Made by a program: the position numbers and the translations under genes. Positions 1 through 8,354 of a stretch of 22,906 nt of DNA are shown in pieces. Source of the DNA: Clostridium sp. 28_17 (lineage in GTDB: Bacteria > Bacillota > Clostridia > TANB77 > CAG-508); NCBI GenBank assembly GCA_001916065.1, contig MNRS01000019.1, forward strand, positions 1 through 22,906, in the 5' to 3' direction. Each line of letters opens with the position of its first letter. Position 1 is the first letter of the stretch. Under the pieces are notes generated by a model, which was not told the DNA's origin, made no database searches, and saw only the letters and a list, made by a program, of their open reading frames with translations.

Positions 1-52
1 TAGAGGAAAAAAACAATTAAGAAAAATCCTGCTAAAGAAAGGATTTAATGAA

Positions 53-1330
53 ATGAATAAAGTTTTGAAAATTTTTGTAATAATTATATGCACAACAATC
101 GCATTATCAGGAATAGTCTATGCTACAACAGTTATATATAATAAGTATATAAAAAACAATACAAATCATAATATTACAATGAACCCATCATATCAAAGTA
201 CACTAGATGAGAATACAATAAATAATTTATGGGTGGGAACACTAGATTTAGCATGGAAAGACCTAGAAGAAAAAATTGGATTAAATAAGATAGAATTAGA
301 AGGCGAAATGCCACAAATTGCAAATGATTTAAATGAAAGTACATTTTCAAAAGAAATGCTAAATCCAAATGATTATAAAATAAATGTAGAAAGAACAGTT
401 ACAAATGGATACAAAATAGATGCTACACTTAACAAAGAATTGAACTTTTTAGAATCATTTGACAATTTTAGTGATTATAAATGGACATTTGGAAATAGTG
501 AAGAATATATTAAATATTTTGGAATAAACAATGCGAGTCCAGAAGAAATGAATAAAAATGTTGAAATTCTATTTTATAATAAATTAAATAATGGTAGTTT
601 ATTAAGTAATGATATGGCTATAAAATTGAAAACAAAAGAAGGAGATGAAATAATACTTTATAGAACAGATGATAAAAAATCATTTGACGAATATTATGAA
701 GACATAAAAGCAAAAACAAAAAACTATAAAGGTCGTACAGAATTTTCAGAAGATGACGAATTAAGAGTTCCATATGTAAAGGTAAATGGAATGATTAATT
801 ACAACCAATTATATGATAAAAAGATAAAAAATTCTAAAGGATTATACATATATGATGTTATCCAAAATGTTAATTTTTACTTGAATGAAAGAGGATGTAA
901 TTTATCAAGTAAAGCAACAATGGTTACAGAATATATGGGAATAGGACAAGATACAAAATACTGTTATTTTCAAGATACTTTTATAATATTTATGAAAGAA
1001 AAAAATTCTGATAAACCATATTTTGCATTAAAAGTTGATAACAATGATATTTTAGAAAAGATAGAAGAAACAGATGAACCAAAAATATTTGATAGTACAA
1101 CTTTAGCAGATAGAGAAAAATATTATAGCAAATATTTACAAGGGGGAGAATATAAATTTTTTGAAGATGAAAAATATGAGTATTATTATCCTTCACAAAA
1201 AACAAAGGTTGTTATGGTATATTTCCCAAATGGGGTTACAATGACAGTAGAAGAGGCATTAAAGCAAGGAAAAATATCTATGGACTTATTGGATAAATAT
1301 GAAATCGAATATTTTAAGAAAGAAAAATAA
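53..1330 (+). CDS. Unknown membrane-anchored extracellular protein
   Basis: A 425-residue protein that I do not recognise. Residues about 5-28 form one hydrophobic segment after a short basic N-terminus, so it is either an uncleaved signal anchor or a signal peptide. The remaining roughly 395 residues are hydrophilic, rich in Asn, Lys, Glu and Tyr, and probably face the outside. I see no catalytic motif, repeat or cysteine cluster. The ATG at 53 is preceded by AAAGG at 38-42. An earlier ATG at 48 runs into TGA at once, so 53 is the start. It is followed about 90 bases later by a second poorly characterised gene on the same strand. The coding call is strong (long open frame, codon use like its neighbours); the function is unknown. 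Confidence 0.8.
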   Translation: MNKVLKIFVIIICTTIALSGIVYATTVIYNKYIKNNTNHNITMNPSYQSTLDENTINNLWVGTLDLAWKDLEEKIGLNKIELEGEMPQIANDLNESTFSKEMLNPNDYKINVERTVTNGYKIDATLNKELNFLESFDNFSDYKWTFGNSEEYIKYFGINNASPEEMNKNVEILFYNKLNNGSLLSNDMAIKLKTKEGDEIILYRTDDKKSFDEYYEDIKAKTKNYKGRTEFSEDDELRVPYVKVNGMINYNQLYDKKIKNSKGLYIYDVIQNVNFYLNERGCNLSSKATMVTEYMGIGQDTKYCYFQDTFIIFMKEKNSDKPYFALKVDNNDILEKIEETDEPKIFDSTTLADREKYYSKYLQGGEYKFFEDEKYEYYYPSQKTKVVMVYFPNGVTMTVEEALKQGKISMDLLDKYEIEYFKKEK

Positions 1331-1422
1331 GTATAGTAATTGAAATTTTGATAAAAATATGATAAAGTATGAAATATAATAAGAAGAAAAAATCAAAAGA
1401 TAAACCAAAAGGGAGAAAAGTT

Positions 1423-1842
1423 ATGAACACACATTCAATAATCATAATAAAAAACGAAAAAAATGAATATTTACAATATTATGACAAAAAATGGAACTGC
1501 TATTTATTCTTAAACAGTAAAATGGAAAACAAAGAAAACATGGAATCAATTTATAACAAAATAAAAGAAATGTTAAACATTGAAAAGGAAGATGTTGAGA
1601 TATCATTTGTTGGTGAAAAGATACATAAAAAATTCTCGGAAAGTGATAAAATAGAAAAAGAATATCAGCATTTCTTTTATAAAGTAAACATACTAAAAAA
1701 TATCGAAGAATTTAATAAAAAAGAATTTCAGTGTTTTAATATAAAATACAAGTGGTTTTCTTTTAAAGAATTTGAAAATGATGAAAGAATACAAAAAGTG
1801 AATAATGATATTATACAATTTGTAAAATCATTTGATATCTAA
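1423..1842 (+). CDS. Degenerate Nudix-like domain protein
   Basis: A 139-residue protein whose fold signature loosely resembles a Nudix domain: an N-terminal beta strand (HSIIIIKNEKNEYLQYY), a central acidic helix, and a strand-rich C-terminal half (YQHFFYKVNIL, then a KWFSFKEFENDERI segment, as in Nudix proteins that end with W-x-x-x-E-L). The Nudix box GX5EX7REUXEE is not recognisable, so hydrolase activity is doubtful. I chose the ATG at 1423 because GGGAGAAAAG sits just upstream. An in-frame ATG at 1369 would add 18 lysine-rich residues and lacks a ribosome site. The assignment rests on pattern only and could be wrong. Confidence 0.6.
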   Translation: MNTHSIIIIKNEKNEYLQYYDKKWNCYLFLNSKMENKENMESIYNKIKEMLNIEKEDVEISFVGEKIHKKFSESDKIEKEYQHFFYKVNILKNIEEFNKKEFQCFNIKYKWFSFKEFENDERIQKVNNDIIQFVKSFDI

Positions 1843-1892
1843 AAACAATAATTGAAATTATAATGGGGATAAGTAAACGAAGGGAGAAATTT

Positions 1893-2633
1893 ATGTTTAA
1901 TTTTAATTTTGACAAAAAAACAATGTATATAATAACAGGAATAATGCTATTATTTTTAGTAATGCAATATGCAACAAATCCAGGTCAATTATTAGGTTTA
2001 TTACTAAGTGCACCAGGAGTACTTATAGCAATAACATTCCATGAATTTGCACATGGATATGCAGCATATAAACTAGGGGATGACACAGCAAAAAGGCAAG
2101 GAAGACTAAGTCTAAATCCATTTGCACACTTGGACCCAATAGGAACACTAATGCTATTAGTAGCAGGATTTGGATGGGGAAAACCAGTAGAAGTAGACCC
2201 AAGAAATTATACAAGAAAAATCTCAATGGAAAAAGGAGAGGCAATTGTTTCACTTGCAGGACCATTAATGAATTTTATACTTGCAATAATATTTACATTA
2301 ATATATTGTGCAATATACAAATTTGCAAGCGCAACATTTATGGCATCAACAGTTGGAACGGTAATAATGTTATTAATATCAACAACAATATCAATAAATA
2401 TAGGGCTTGGTGTATTTAACTTAATACCATTACCACCACTAGATGGTTCAAAAATAATAATGCCATTTTTACCATATAAAGCAAAAGAATTTTTTGTGAA
2501 CAATGAGCAAATATTCTATATTGTATTCGTATTGATTTGGATAACGGGAATTGCAGGAACAATTATAACACCAGCAATAAACTGGGTTTCAAAAGGAGTT
2601 TTAGCATTAGGAAAATTAATATTTGGATTATAA
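1893..2633 (+). CDS. Site-2 protease family (M50) intramembrane zinc metalloprotease
   Basis: A polytopic membrane protein of 246 residues with the M50 zinc-protease signature. HEFAH at residues 50-54 supplies two histidine ligands and the glutamate. The C-terminal NLIPLPPLDGSKI segment (about 177-189) supplies the third ligand, Asp184. This compact form without a PDZ domain resembles the YwhC-like branch of site-2 proteases common in Firmicutes, which is less studied than RseP or SpoIVFB. It probably cleaves membrane-embedded substrates; the substrate is unknown. The start at 1893 has GAAGGGAG about six bases upstream; an earlier in-frame ATG at 1863 has no such site. It is followed by a REP-like hairpin at 2641. 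Confidence 0.88.
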   Translation: MFNFNFDKKTMYIITGIMLLFLVMQYATNPGQLLGLLLSAPGVLIAITFHEFAHGYAAYKLGDDTAKRQGRLSLNPFAHLDPIGTLMLLVAGFGWGKPVEVDPRNYTRKISMEKGEAIVSLAGPLMNFILAIIFTLIYCAIYKFASATFMASTVGTVIMLLISTTISINIGLGVFNLIPLPPLDGSKIIMPFLPYKAKEFFVNNEQIFYIVFVLIWITGIAGTIITPAINWVSKGVLALGKLIFGL

Positions 2634-2640
2634 AAAAACT

Positions 2641-2665
2641 GGATTGGGGGACAGGACAAAAATCC
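2641..2665. repeat. REP-like hairpin, single unit
   Basis: GGATT (2641-2645) and AATCC (2661-2665) are inverted and enclose a 15-nt loop, GGGGGACAGGACAAA. The same design, with the same GGGGGAC start to the loop and the same 15-nt length, occurs in each arm of the palindrome at 5201-5266. The unit is followed on the plus strand by CTCTATTTTTTT, so it may also serve as a transcription terminator for the protease gene. Confidence 0.6.
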
Positions 2666-2747
2666 CTCTATTTTTTTCAAAGTTTTAAAGTAGATATTTA
2701 AGCATATGTATTATATTTTTAATACAAAATGAAAGGAAGCATAAAAA

Positions 2748-3740
2748 ATGAAAAAAGACATATTAACATTAGGGATAGAATCAAGTTGTGACGAAACATC
2801 AGTATCAGTAGTCAAAAACGGAAGAAAAATTTTATCAAACATAATAGACACACAAATACCAATACACGAAAAATATGGAGGTGTGGTGCCAGAAATAGCA
2901 TCAAGAAACCATATTGAAGCAATATCAAGAGTAACAAAAAAAGCATTAGAAGAAGCAAATATAAAATTTGAAGATATTGATGCAATTACTCCAACATACG
3001 GACCAGGACTTGTAGGAGCATTGCTAGTAGGCCTTTCATATGCAAAAGCACTAAGTTTTGCAATAAACAAGCCGTTAGTTGGAGTAAACCACATTCAGGG
3101 GCATATTGCAGCAAATTATATTACATACCCAGAATTAAAGCCACCATTTTTGTGTGTAATGACTTCAGGGGGAAATACGCAGTTAGTACATGTAAAAGGT
3201 TATACAGAATTTGAAGTTTTAGGAAAAACAAGAGATGATGCAATTGGTGAAGCATTTGACAAAGTCGCAAGAGTAGTTGGACTTGGATATCCAGGTGGAC
3301 CAAAGGTTGACAAACTTGCAAAAGAAGGAAATCCAAATGCAATAGAATTACCAAAAACACATTTTGATAATTTAGATTTTAGTTTTAGTGGAATAAAAAC
3401 AGCAGTAATAAATTTACACCATAAAACGCCAGATATAAACAAGGCTGATTTATGTGCAAGTTTTGAAAAAACCGTAACAGAAATATTACTAGAAAATGCA
3501 GAAAAAGCGTTAAAACAAACTGGGCTAAAAACAGTTGTATTAGCAGGTGGAGTATCTGCAAACAGTTATATAAGAAAAGAATTTTTGAAACTTGAAAATC
3601 AAGAAATAAAAGTATATATGCCAGATTTAAAATTATGTACAGACAATGCTGCAATGATTGCTTCTGCAGGGTATTATAATTTTATTAATGGAAAAAGAGA
3701 TGAATTGAATTTAAATGCAATTCCAAATTTAAAATTATAA
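2748..3740 (+). CDS. tsaD: tRNA N6-adenosine threonylcarbamoyltransferase TsaD
   Basis: TsaD transfers the threonylcarbamoyl group from TC-AMP to A37 of ANN-decoding tRNAs, together with TsaB and TsaE. The 330-residue length is normal for the family. The N-terminal ASKHA-type motif GIESSCDETSVSVV (residues 9-22), the metal-binding histidines of NHIQGH (His115 and His119), TSGGNTQL (139-146) and the C-terminal VVLAGGVSANSYIR and CTDNAAMIA segments are all present. The ATG at 2748 has GAAAGGAAG upstream. tsaB and tsaE are not neighbours here; the gene stands alone, ending in the terminator at 3771. This is one of the firmest calls in the window. Confidence 0.97.
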   Translation: MKKDILTLGIESSCDETSVSVVKNGRKILSNIIDTQIPIHEKYGGVVPEIASRNHIEAISRVTKKALEEANIKFEDIDAITPTYGPGLVGALLVGLSYAKALSFAINKPLVGVNHIQGHIAANYITYPELKPPFLCVMTSGGNTQLVHVKGYTEFEVLGKTRDDAIGEAFDKVARVVGLGYPGGPKVDKLAKEGNPNAIELPKTHFDNLDFSFSGIKTAVINLHHKTPDINKADLCASFEKTVTEILLENAEKALKQTGLKTVVLAGGVSANSYIRKEFLKLENQEIKVYMPDLKLCTDNAAMIASAGYYNFINGKRDELNLNAIPNLKL

Positions 3741-3770
3741 AGAACAAATTTAATATATAATAATATAAGA

Positions 3771-3790
3771 GCCGGTCAAAAAAGACCGGC
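3771..3790. terminator. Bidirectional intrinsic terminator between tsaD and the convergent gene
   Basis: GCCGGTC (3771-3777) and GACCGGC (3784-3790) form a perfect 7-bp GC-rich stem around an A6 loop. This is the most GC-rich short stretch in the region. T-rich sequence follows on the plus side (GTTGTGTTTTATT) and on the minus side (TCTTATATTATTA). It lies between two converging genes, so it likely stops both transcripts. Confidence 0.75.
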
Positions 3791-3802
3791 CGTTGTGTTT
3801 TA

Positions 3803-4273
3803 TTATAAATTGATTTCAAGGGTTGGTAATTTATCCATTCCAATTAAAACCATATCTATTTTAGCCCTTACTTCTGAAGAATGATACTTCCACTGAGAGT
3901 CCGAAACTAAAAAAAACAACTTTTTTTTCTCAAAAATTTCAGATATCCAAGGAGCATTTTCTTCTGATTTAATTTCTGAAATCAAATCATCCTTCAAGTT
4001 AGAATATTTTTTAAAATATTCTAAAAACAAAAGAGCAGAAGTTGTTGAATCATAAGATTTGACAAAAATACTTTCTGCGAAGTTATCAAAGAAATCAATT
4101 TGACTAACTTCTTTTTCCTTTCCAACAGATAAATTAATTATCTGCTTACTCCAGGAATCGGTCAAAAAATTATCAACCAAGAAAATTTTTATATCATTCC
4201 GTTCCTTCTCAGTTTCTAAAAGACTATTTATACAATCTTTTAGCGTTATACTCGTTTCAGTGCTATTATCCAT
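3803..4273 (-). CDS. Unknown acidic cytoplasmic protein
   Basis: A 156-residue protein with no signal peptide, membrane segment or motif that I recognise. It looks soluble and mostly helical, with an amphipathic N-terminal region (KDCINSLLETEKERNDIKIFL) and an aromatic patch near the C-terminus (SDSQWKYHSSEVRAKIDMVLIG). The coding evidence is good. A strong ribosome site (AAGGAGGG in the minus-strand sense, 4280-4288) lies seven bases before the ATG, and a consensus promoter sits at 4324-4352. It is monocistronic, convergent with tsaD and divergent from the metallophosphoesterase gene. Confidence 0.8.
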   Translation of the reverse strand: MDNSTETSITLKDCINSLLETEKERNDIKIFLVDNFLTDSWSKQIINLSVGKEKEVSQIDFFDNFAESIFVKSYDSTTSALLFLEYFKKYSNLKDDLISEIKSEENAPWISEIFEKKKLFFLVSDSQWKYHSSEVRAKIDMVLIGMDKLPTLEINL

Positions 4274-4323
4274 TAAAACACCCTCCTTACCAAAAACTAT
4301 TTAAGTTATTTGTTACAAAAAAC

Positions 4324-4352
4324 ATTATAGCACTATCAAACAAAAAAATCAA
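4324..4352 (-). promoter_or_regulatory. Sigma-A-type promoter of the unknown minus-strand gene
   Basis: Read on the minus strand: TTGATT, a 17-base spacer, then TATAAT with an extended -10 (TGC directly before it). It lies about 50 bases upstream of the ATG at 4273. Confidence 0.7.
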
Positions 4353-4438
4353 ATTTAGGTTGTAAATTATAGACAATTAATAAAAAATATTGTAAACTAT
4401 AGAAAGAATAAAACAGACGAGTAAAATAAATAAAGATA

Positions 4439-4467
4439 TTTAACAACATAAAATAATAATATATAAA
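4439..4467 (+). promoter_or_regulatory. Possible promoter of the metallophosphoesterase gene
   Basis: TTTAAC, 17 bases, TATAAA, about 35 bases before the GTG start at 4502. The region is so AT-rich that chance matches are easy, so this is tentative. Confidence 0.35.
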
Positions 4468-4501
4468 ACTTTTATATGACATAAGGAAAGGGAGTGAAAT
4501 A

Positions 4502-5194
4502 GTGGCAATATATGTAATAGGAGACTTACACTTATCATTTAACACAAATAAACCAATGGACATATTCGGGAAAAATTGGCAGAACTATGAAGAAAAAATC
4601 AAACAAGACTGGCTATTAAAAGTAAAACCAGAGGACACAGTAATATTGCCAGGAGACTTTTCGTGGGCAATGTACCTAGATGAAACAGACAAAGACTTTG
4701 AATTTATAAACAATTTACCAGGAAAAAAAATCTTATTAAAAGGAAACCATGACTACTGGTGGACAACAGTAACAAGTATGAGAAGATACATACAAGAACA
4801 AGACTTTAAAAACATAGATTTTCTATATAATAATAGTTATGAATTTGAAGGCAAAACTGTAGCTGGAACAAAGGGATGGAATATTTCAGAAGATCAAGAA
4901 GATATTAGATTAACAAAAAGAGAAGTTGCAAGATTAGAATTATCAATACAAGATGGAATATCAAAATATGGAGAAGATAAAGAAATCATAGTGTTTATGC
5001 ACTATCCACCACTAACAAAAAATTATATGAATACAGATTACACAAGACTTATGAAAAAATATAATATAAAAAGATGTTATTATGCACATCTACATGCAAA
5101 TTCAATACAAGATGCAGTAGAAGGCAATATTGATGGAATTGAATATAAATTAGTAAGTAGTGATGGTCTTGATTTCAAATTATTGAAAATATAA
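4502..5194 (+). CDS. Calcineurin-like metallophosphoesterase
   Basis: A 230-residue phosphoesterase with the full metal-binding set: GDLHL (Asp8, His10), PGDFSW (Asp52), KGNHDYWW (Asn82, His83), MHYPP (about residue 165) and AHLHA near the C-terminus. The family hydrolyses phosphomono- or diesters using two metal ions. This branch, with GNHDYWW and GDFSWAM, is widespread in Firmicutes but its substrate is not known to me. It starts with GTG at 4502, preceded by AAGGAAAGGGAG; no better ATG exists before the first conserved motif. It may be co-transcribed with recG, 91 bases downstream, although the strong palindrome at 5201 lies between them. Confidence 0.9.
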   Translation: MAIYVIGDLHLSFNTNKPMDIFGKNWQNYEEKIKQDWLLKVKPEDTVILPGDFSWAMYLDETDKDFEFINNLPGKKILLKGNHDYWWTTVTSMRRYIQEQDFKNIDFLYNNSYEFEGKTVAGTKGWNISEDQEDIRLTKREVARLELSIQDGISKYGEDKEIIVFMHYPPLTKNYMNTDYTRLMKKYNIKRCYYAHLHANSIQDAVEGNIDGIEYKLVSSDGLDFKLLKI

Positions 5195-5200
5195 AAATTA

Positions 5201-5266
5201 GGGATTGGGGGACGGGTCTTTAATCCCGTAAAATTTTTCGGGATTAAAGACCCGTCCCCCAATCCC
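5201..5266. repeat. Perfect 28-bp inverted repeat built from two REP-like units
   Basis: Bases 5201-5228 are exactly the reverse complement of 5239-5266, separated by a 10-base AT spacer that is itself nearly palindromic. Each arm also folds alone: GGGATT pairs with AATCCC around a 15-nt loop that begins GGGGGAC, the same design as the single unit at 2641. The element ends eight bases before the recG ribosome site. No T-run follows on the plus strand, so it is not a classical terminator for the upstream gene; on the minus strand it is followed by TAATTTTTAT. Confidence 0.9.
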
Positions 5267-5285
5267 GAAAAAATGGAGATAAAAA

Positions 5286-7344
5286 ATGAATTTAACAGAA
5301 GATGTAAAATATATAAAAGGAGTAGGACCACAAAAGGTAAAACTCCTAAATAAGATAGGAATATTCAATGTTGAAGATTTAATTACATATTATCCCAGAG
5401 GATATGAGGATAGAAGCAAACCAAAGAACATATGTGAATGTGCAAATGGAGAAGTTGCATTAATAGAAGCAGTAGCAATGTCAAGAATAGTAGATAGTAG
5501 AATAAGTAAAGGGAGGACTATACAAAGACTTACAGTTATTGACGAAACAGGACAAGCAGTAATAACGTGGTTTAATCAACCATATTTAAAATCTAAGTTT
5601 CAAATACGGAAAGAAATACAGATTTTATGGAAAAGTTGAGTTTCAATATGGAAAAATAAGTATGAATTCCCCTGTATTTGACGAGATAGAAAATTCAAAT
5701 AATACTGGAAAAATAATACCAATTTATCCATTGACATATAGTTTAACACAAAATACTTTAAGAAAAATAATTGAAAACGGACTTCAAAAGGTTAAGGAAC
5801 AAGGTGGGTTGCCAGAGACTTTACCAGATTATATATTAAATGAGTATAAGTTAGAGAATGCAAATAAAGCAAATTATGATATACATTTTCCACATGATTT
5901 TGAGGACTTTAAAAAGGCAAGAAGAAGATTGGTTTTTGAAGAATTGCTAACAACTCAATTGGCATTACTTCAATTAAAAAATTGTAATTTGACAGACAAA
6001 AAAGGAATCACATTTGACAAAAATGTAAAGATGTCAGATGTAATAAACACATTGCCATTCAAATTAACAAAAGCACAATTAAGAGTCTTACAAGAAATTG
6101 ATGAAAATATGGAATCAGAAAAATCGATGAACAGACTTTTACAAGGTGATGTTGGCTCTGGGAAAACAGTTGTTGCAATGATTTCTGCATACAAAGCCGT
6201 AAAATCTGGATATCAAGCAGCAATTCTAGCACCAACTGCAATACTTGCAACACAGCATATGGTTAATTTTGAAAAAATGCTAAATCAATTTGATATAAAA
6301 TGTGAATTATTAATATCAGGTATCAGCAAAAAGAAAAAAGAAGATATTTTAGAACGTTTAAAGAATGGTGAAATTGATATATTAATTGGAACACATGCAA
6401 TGCTAGAAGAAAATGTAGAATTTAAAAATTTGGGTCTAGTTGTTACAGATGAGCAACATAGATTTGGAGTAAAGCAAAGAACAAAAATTGCACAAAAAGG
6501 ACAAAATCCAGATGTTTTAGTTATGTCTGCAACACCAATTCCAAGAACACTTGCATTAATTTTATATGGAGACTTGGACATATCAATAATTGATGAACTT
6601 CCACCAAATAGAAAGACAATTGAAACATTTGCGGTTACAAATAGAATGGAAGAAAGAATCAATAATTTTATAAAAAAACAAATTGATGAAGGCAGACAGG
6701 CATATATTGTTTGTCCATTGGTTGAAGAAAGCGAAGAAGAGGACACAGATTTAAAAGCGGTTACAACATTATATGAAAAATGTAAAGAAGAGACATTTTC
6801 TGATTACAGAGTCGAATATATACATGGAAAAATGAGACCAAAAGAAAAAGACGAAATAATGGAAAGGTTCAAAAATAAAGAAATAGATATACTTATTTCA
6901 ACAACTGTAATTGAGGTAGGTGTTGATGTTCCAAATGCAAATATAATGGTAATTGAAGATGCAGAAAGATTTGGATTAGCACAATTACATCAATTGCGTG
7001 GAAGAGTTGGCCGTGGTGAATATAAATCATATTGTATTTTAAAATTTAAAGGAAAAGGACAAAATACTAAAGAAAGAATGAAAATTATGTGTGAAACTAA
7101 TGACGGTTTTCTTATTTCTCAAAAGGATTTGGAATTAAGAGGCTCAGGAGATTTCTTTGGTACAATGCAACATGGTATTCCAGATTTTAAAATTGCTAAT
7201 TTGTTTACAGATATGGATATTTTAAAATTGGCTCAGGAAGCAGCGGTAAAAATTGTAAATAAAGACCCTAAATTAGAAAAAGAAGAAAATAGGGTATTAA
7301 AAATATCAGTTAAAAATAAATTTACAGATAGAATCGAGATATAA
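5286..7344 (+). pseudogene. recG: ATP-dependent DNA helicase RecG, interrupted by a one-base frameshift
   Basis: RecG regresses stalled replication forks and branch-migrates Holliday junctions. The first frame (5286-5639) encodes the start of the wedge domain, with the helix-hairpin-helix KYIKGVGPQKVKLLNKIGI. Homology leaves this frame near 5607. The next frame continues at 5608 (GKKYRFYGKVEFQYGKISM) with no stop until 7344. Joined, they give about 685 residues, the normal RecG length. Motifs in the joined protein: Walker A GDVGSGKTVV (about 287-296), DEQHRFGVKQR, SATPIPRTLAL, STTVIEVGVDVPNA, QLRGRVGRGE and the C-terminal RGSGDFFGTMQHG (TRG region). The ATG at 5286 has GGAG seven bases upstream. 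The break is either a real recent mutation or a sequence error; everything else is intact. Confidence 0.9.
5662..7344 (+). CDS. recG: RecG helicase, larger frame-intact part (rest of wedge domain and both helicase domains)
   Basis: If the frameshift at about 5607 is real, this 560-residue frame is what could still be made. It starts at an internal ATG whose upstream sequence (TATGGAAAAATAAGT) is a poor ribosome site. It keeps all helicase motifs but lacks the first 125 residues, including the hairpin that starts the DNA-binding wedge. A protein made from here alone would be expected to be impaired in junction binding. Confidence 0.6.
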   Translation: MNSPVFDEIENSNNTGKIIPIYPLTYSLTQNTLRKIIENGLQKVKEQGGLPETLPDYILNEYKLENANKANYDIHFPHDFEDFKKARRRLVFEELLTTQLALLQLKNCNLTDKKGITFDKNVKMSDVINTLPFKLTKAQLRVLQEIDENMESEKSMNRLLQGDVGSGKTVVAMISAYKAVKSGYQAAILAPTAILATQHMVNFEKMLNQFDIKCELLISGISKKKKEDILERLKNGEIDILIGTHAMLEENVEFKNLGLVVTDEQHRFGVKQRTKIAQKGQNPDVLVMSATPIPRTLALILYGDLDISIIDELPPNRKTIETFAVTNRMEERINNFIKKQIDEGRQAYIVCPLVEESEEEDTDLKAVTTLYEKCKEETFSDYRVEYIHGKMRPKEKDEIMERFKNKEIDILISTTVIEVGVDVPNANIMVIEDAERFGLAQLHQLRGRVGRGEYKSYCILKFKGKGQNTKERMKIMCETNDGFLISQKDLELRGSGDFFGTMQHGIPDFKIANLFTDMDILKLAQEAAVKIVNKDPKLEKEENRVLKISVKNKFTDRIEI

Positions 7345-7362
7345 TAATTATATTGTATATGG

Positions 7363-7416
7363 AATTTTAAATTTTTAATACTTTTATAATATTATCAAGT
7401 ATAAAGATTTAAAATT
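7363..7416. repeat. Nested AT-rich inverted repeats upstream of the CmpB-like gene
   Basis: AATTTTAAAT (7363-7372) is inverted at 7407-7416, and inside it ATACTT (7378-7383) is inverted at 7397-7402. Together they could fold into a 54-nt hairpin between recG and the next ribosome site. It could be a weak terminator or a leader structure. The base composition makes chance pairing more likely here. Confidence 0.4.
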
Positions 7417-7438
7417 ATAATAAAACGGAGGAAAGAAA

Positions 7439-8263
7439 ATGATAATATTTGGAATAGATATTAGAGTATATTTTTTACTATTTTTAACATATTCAGTTGC
7501 AGGATGGTGTATGGAAGTAGTAGGAAAATTAATTGAAAAAAAGAAATTTATAAATAGAGGATTTTTAATAGGACCATATTGCCCTATATATGGAACAGGA
7601 GCAATATTAATAACATTTTTACTTAAAAAATATGTACCAGATCCAGTTGCATTGTTTGTAATGGCAATACTGGTATGTGGAACACTAGAATATTTAACAA
7701 GTTACTTTATGGAAAAAATTTATCATGCAAGATGGTGGGACTATAGCCAAAGAAAATTCAACATAAATGGAAGAGTATGTTTAAATACAATAATTCCATT
7801 TGGTTTATTAGGAATGTTTATAATGTATGTTTCAAATCCATTCTTAATAGGCAAAATTGAAGCATTATCAGAACTTGAATTAAATATAATATCAGGAGTA
7901 CTATTTACAATATTTTTATTAGATAATATAATTTCAACTAATGTTATAAGCTTTGTTGGAAAAACAACAAAAGAATTTGGAAAGAGTCTAGACAATACTG
8001 AAGAGATAACAAATAAGGTTAAAGAGGCACTTCTAAACAAATCTGGATTATATAGAAGACTATTAGAGGCTTACCCAAAAGTTCAATCAATTAAAGTTAA
8101 AATAAAAGAGAAAAAGGAAGAAATAAAAAGACAAGTTGTAGAACAAACAGATGAATTTAAAGAAAATATGAATAAGCAGAAACAAGAAATAATTGACAAA
8201 GTTGGAGATTTAAAAGAATTACCTAAAAAGACAAAAACAAAGAATAAAAAAGAATCTAAATAA
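7439..8263 (+). CDS. CmpB-like membrane protein (putative ABC transporter permease family)
   Basis: A 274-residue protein in two parts. Residues about 1-175 hold four or five hydrophobic segments, with the motifs YSVAGWCMEV, RGFLIGPYCPIYGTGA and HARWWDYSQRKFNINGRVCL that mark the 'putative ABC-transporter type IV, CmpB' family. Residues about 185-274 form a long, highly charged helix rich in Lys and Glu, probably a cytoplasmic coiled coil. No ATPase partner lies nearby and the family's transport role is unproven, so the name is by family only. The ATG at 7439 has CGGAGG nine bases upstream. Confidence 0.8.
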   Translation: MIIFGIDIRVYFLLFLTYSVAGWCMEVVGKLIEKKKFINRGFLIGPYCPIYGTGAILITFLLKKYVPDPVALFVMAILVCGTLEYLTSYFMEKIYHARWWDYSQRKFNINGRVCLNTIIPFGLLGMFIMYVSNPFLIGKIEALSELELNIISGVLFTIFLLDNIISTNVISFVGKTTKEFGKSLDNTEEITNKVKEALLNKSGLYRRLLEAYPKVQSIKVKIKEKKEEIKRQVVEQTDEFKENMNKQKQEIIDKVGDLKELPKKTKTKNKKESK

Positions 8264-8354
8264 AATATTATAGTATAGAAGTTATTAAATTTTTAAAAAT
8301 TTGATTTAAGAAAATTCTTTGAAAAAATATAAATTTAAAGTAAAGGAAAGAACA

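Noticed and set aside
5595..5640. Programmed +1 frameshift as the explanation for split recG
   Set aside because: There is no slippery run, no stop codon at the shift point and no downstream structure; the first frame runs 11 codons past the homology break. A plain insertion fits better.
8287..8302. AAATTTTTAAAAATTT palindrome before the YihY gene
   Set aside because: It is made only of A and T in a region that is almost entirely A and T, so chance is a sufficient explanation.
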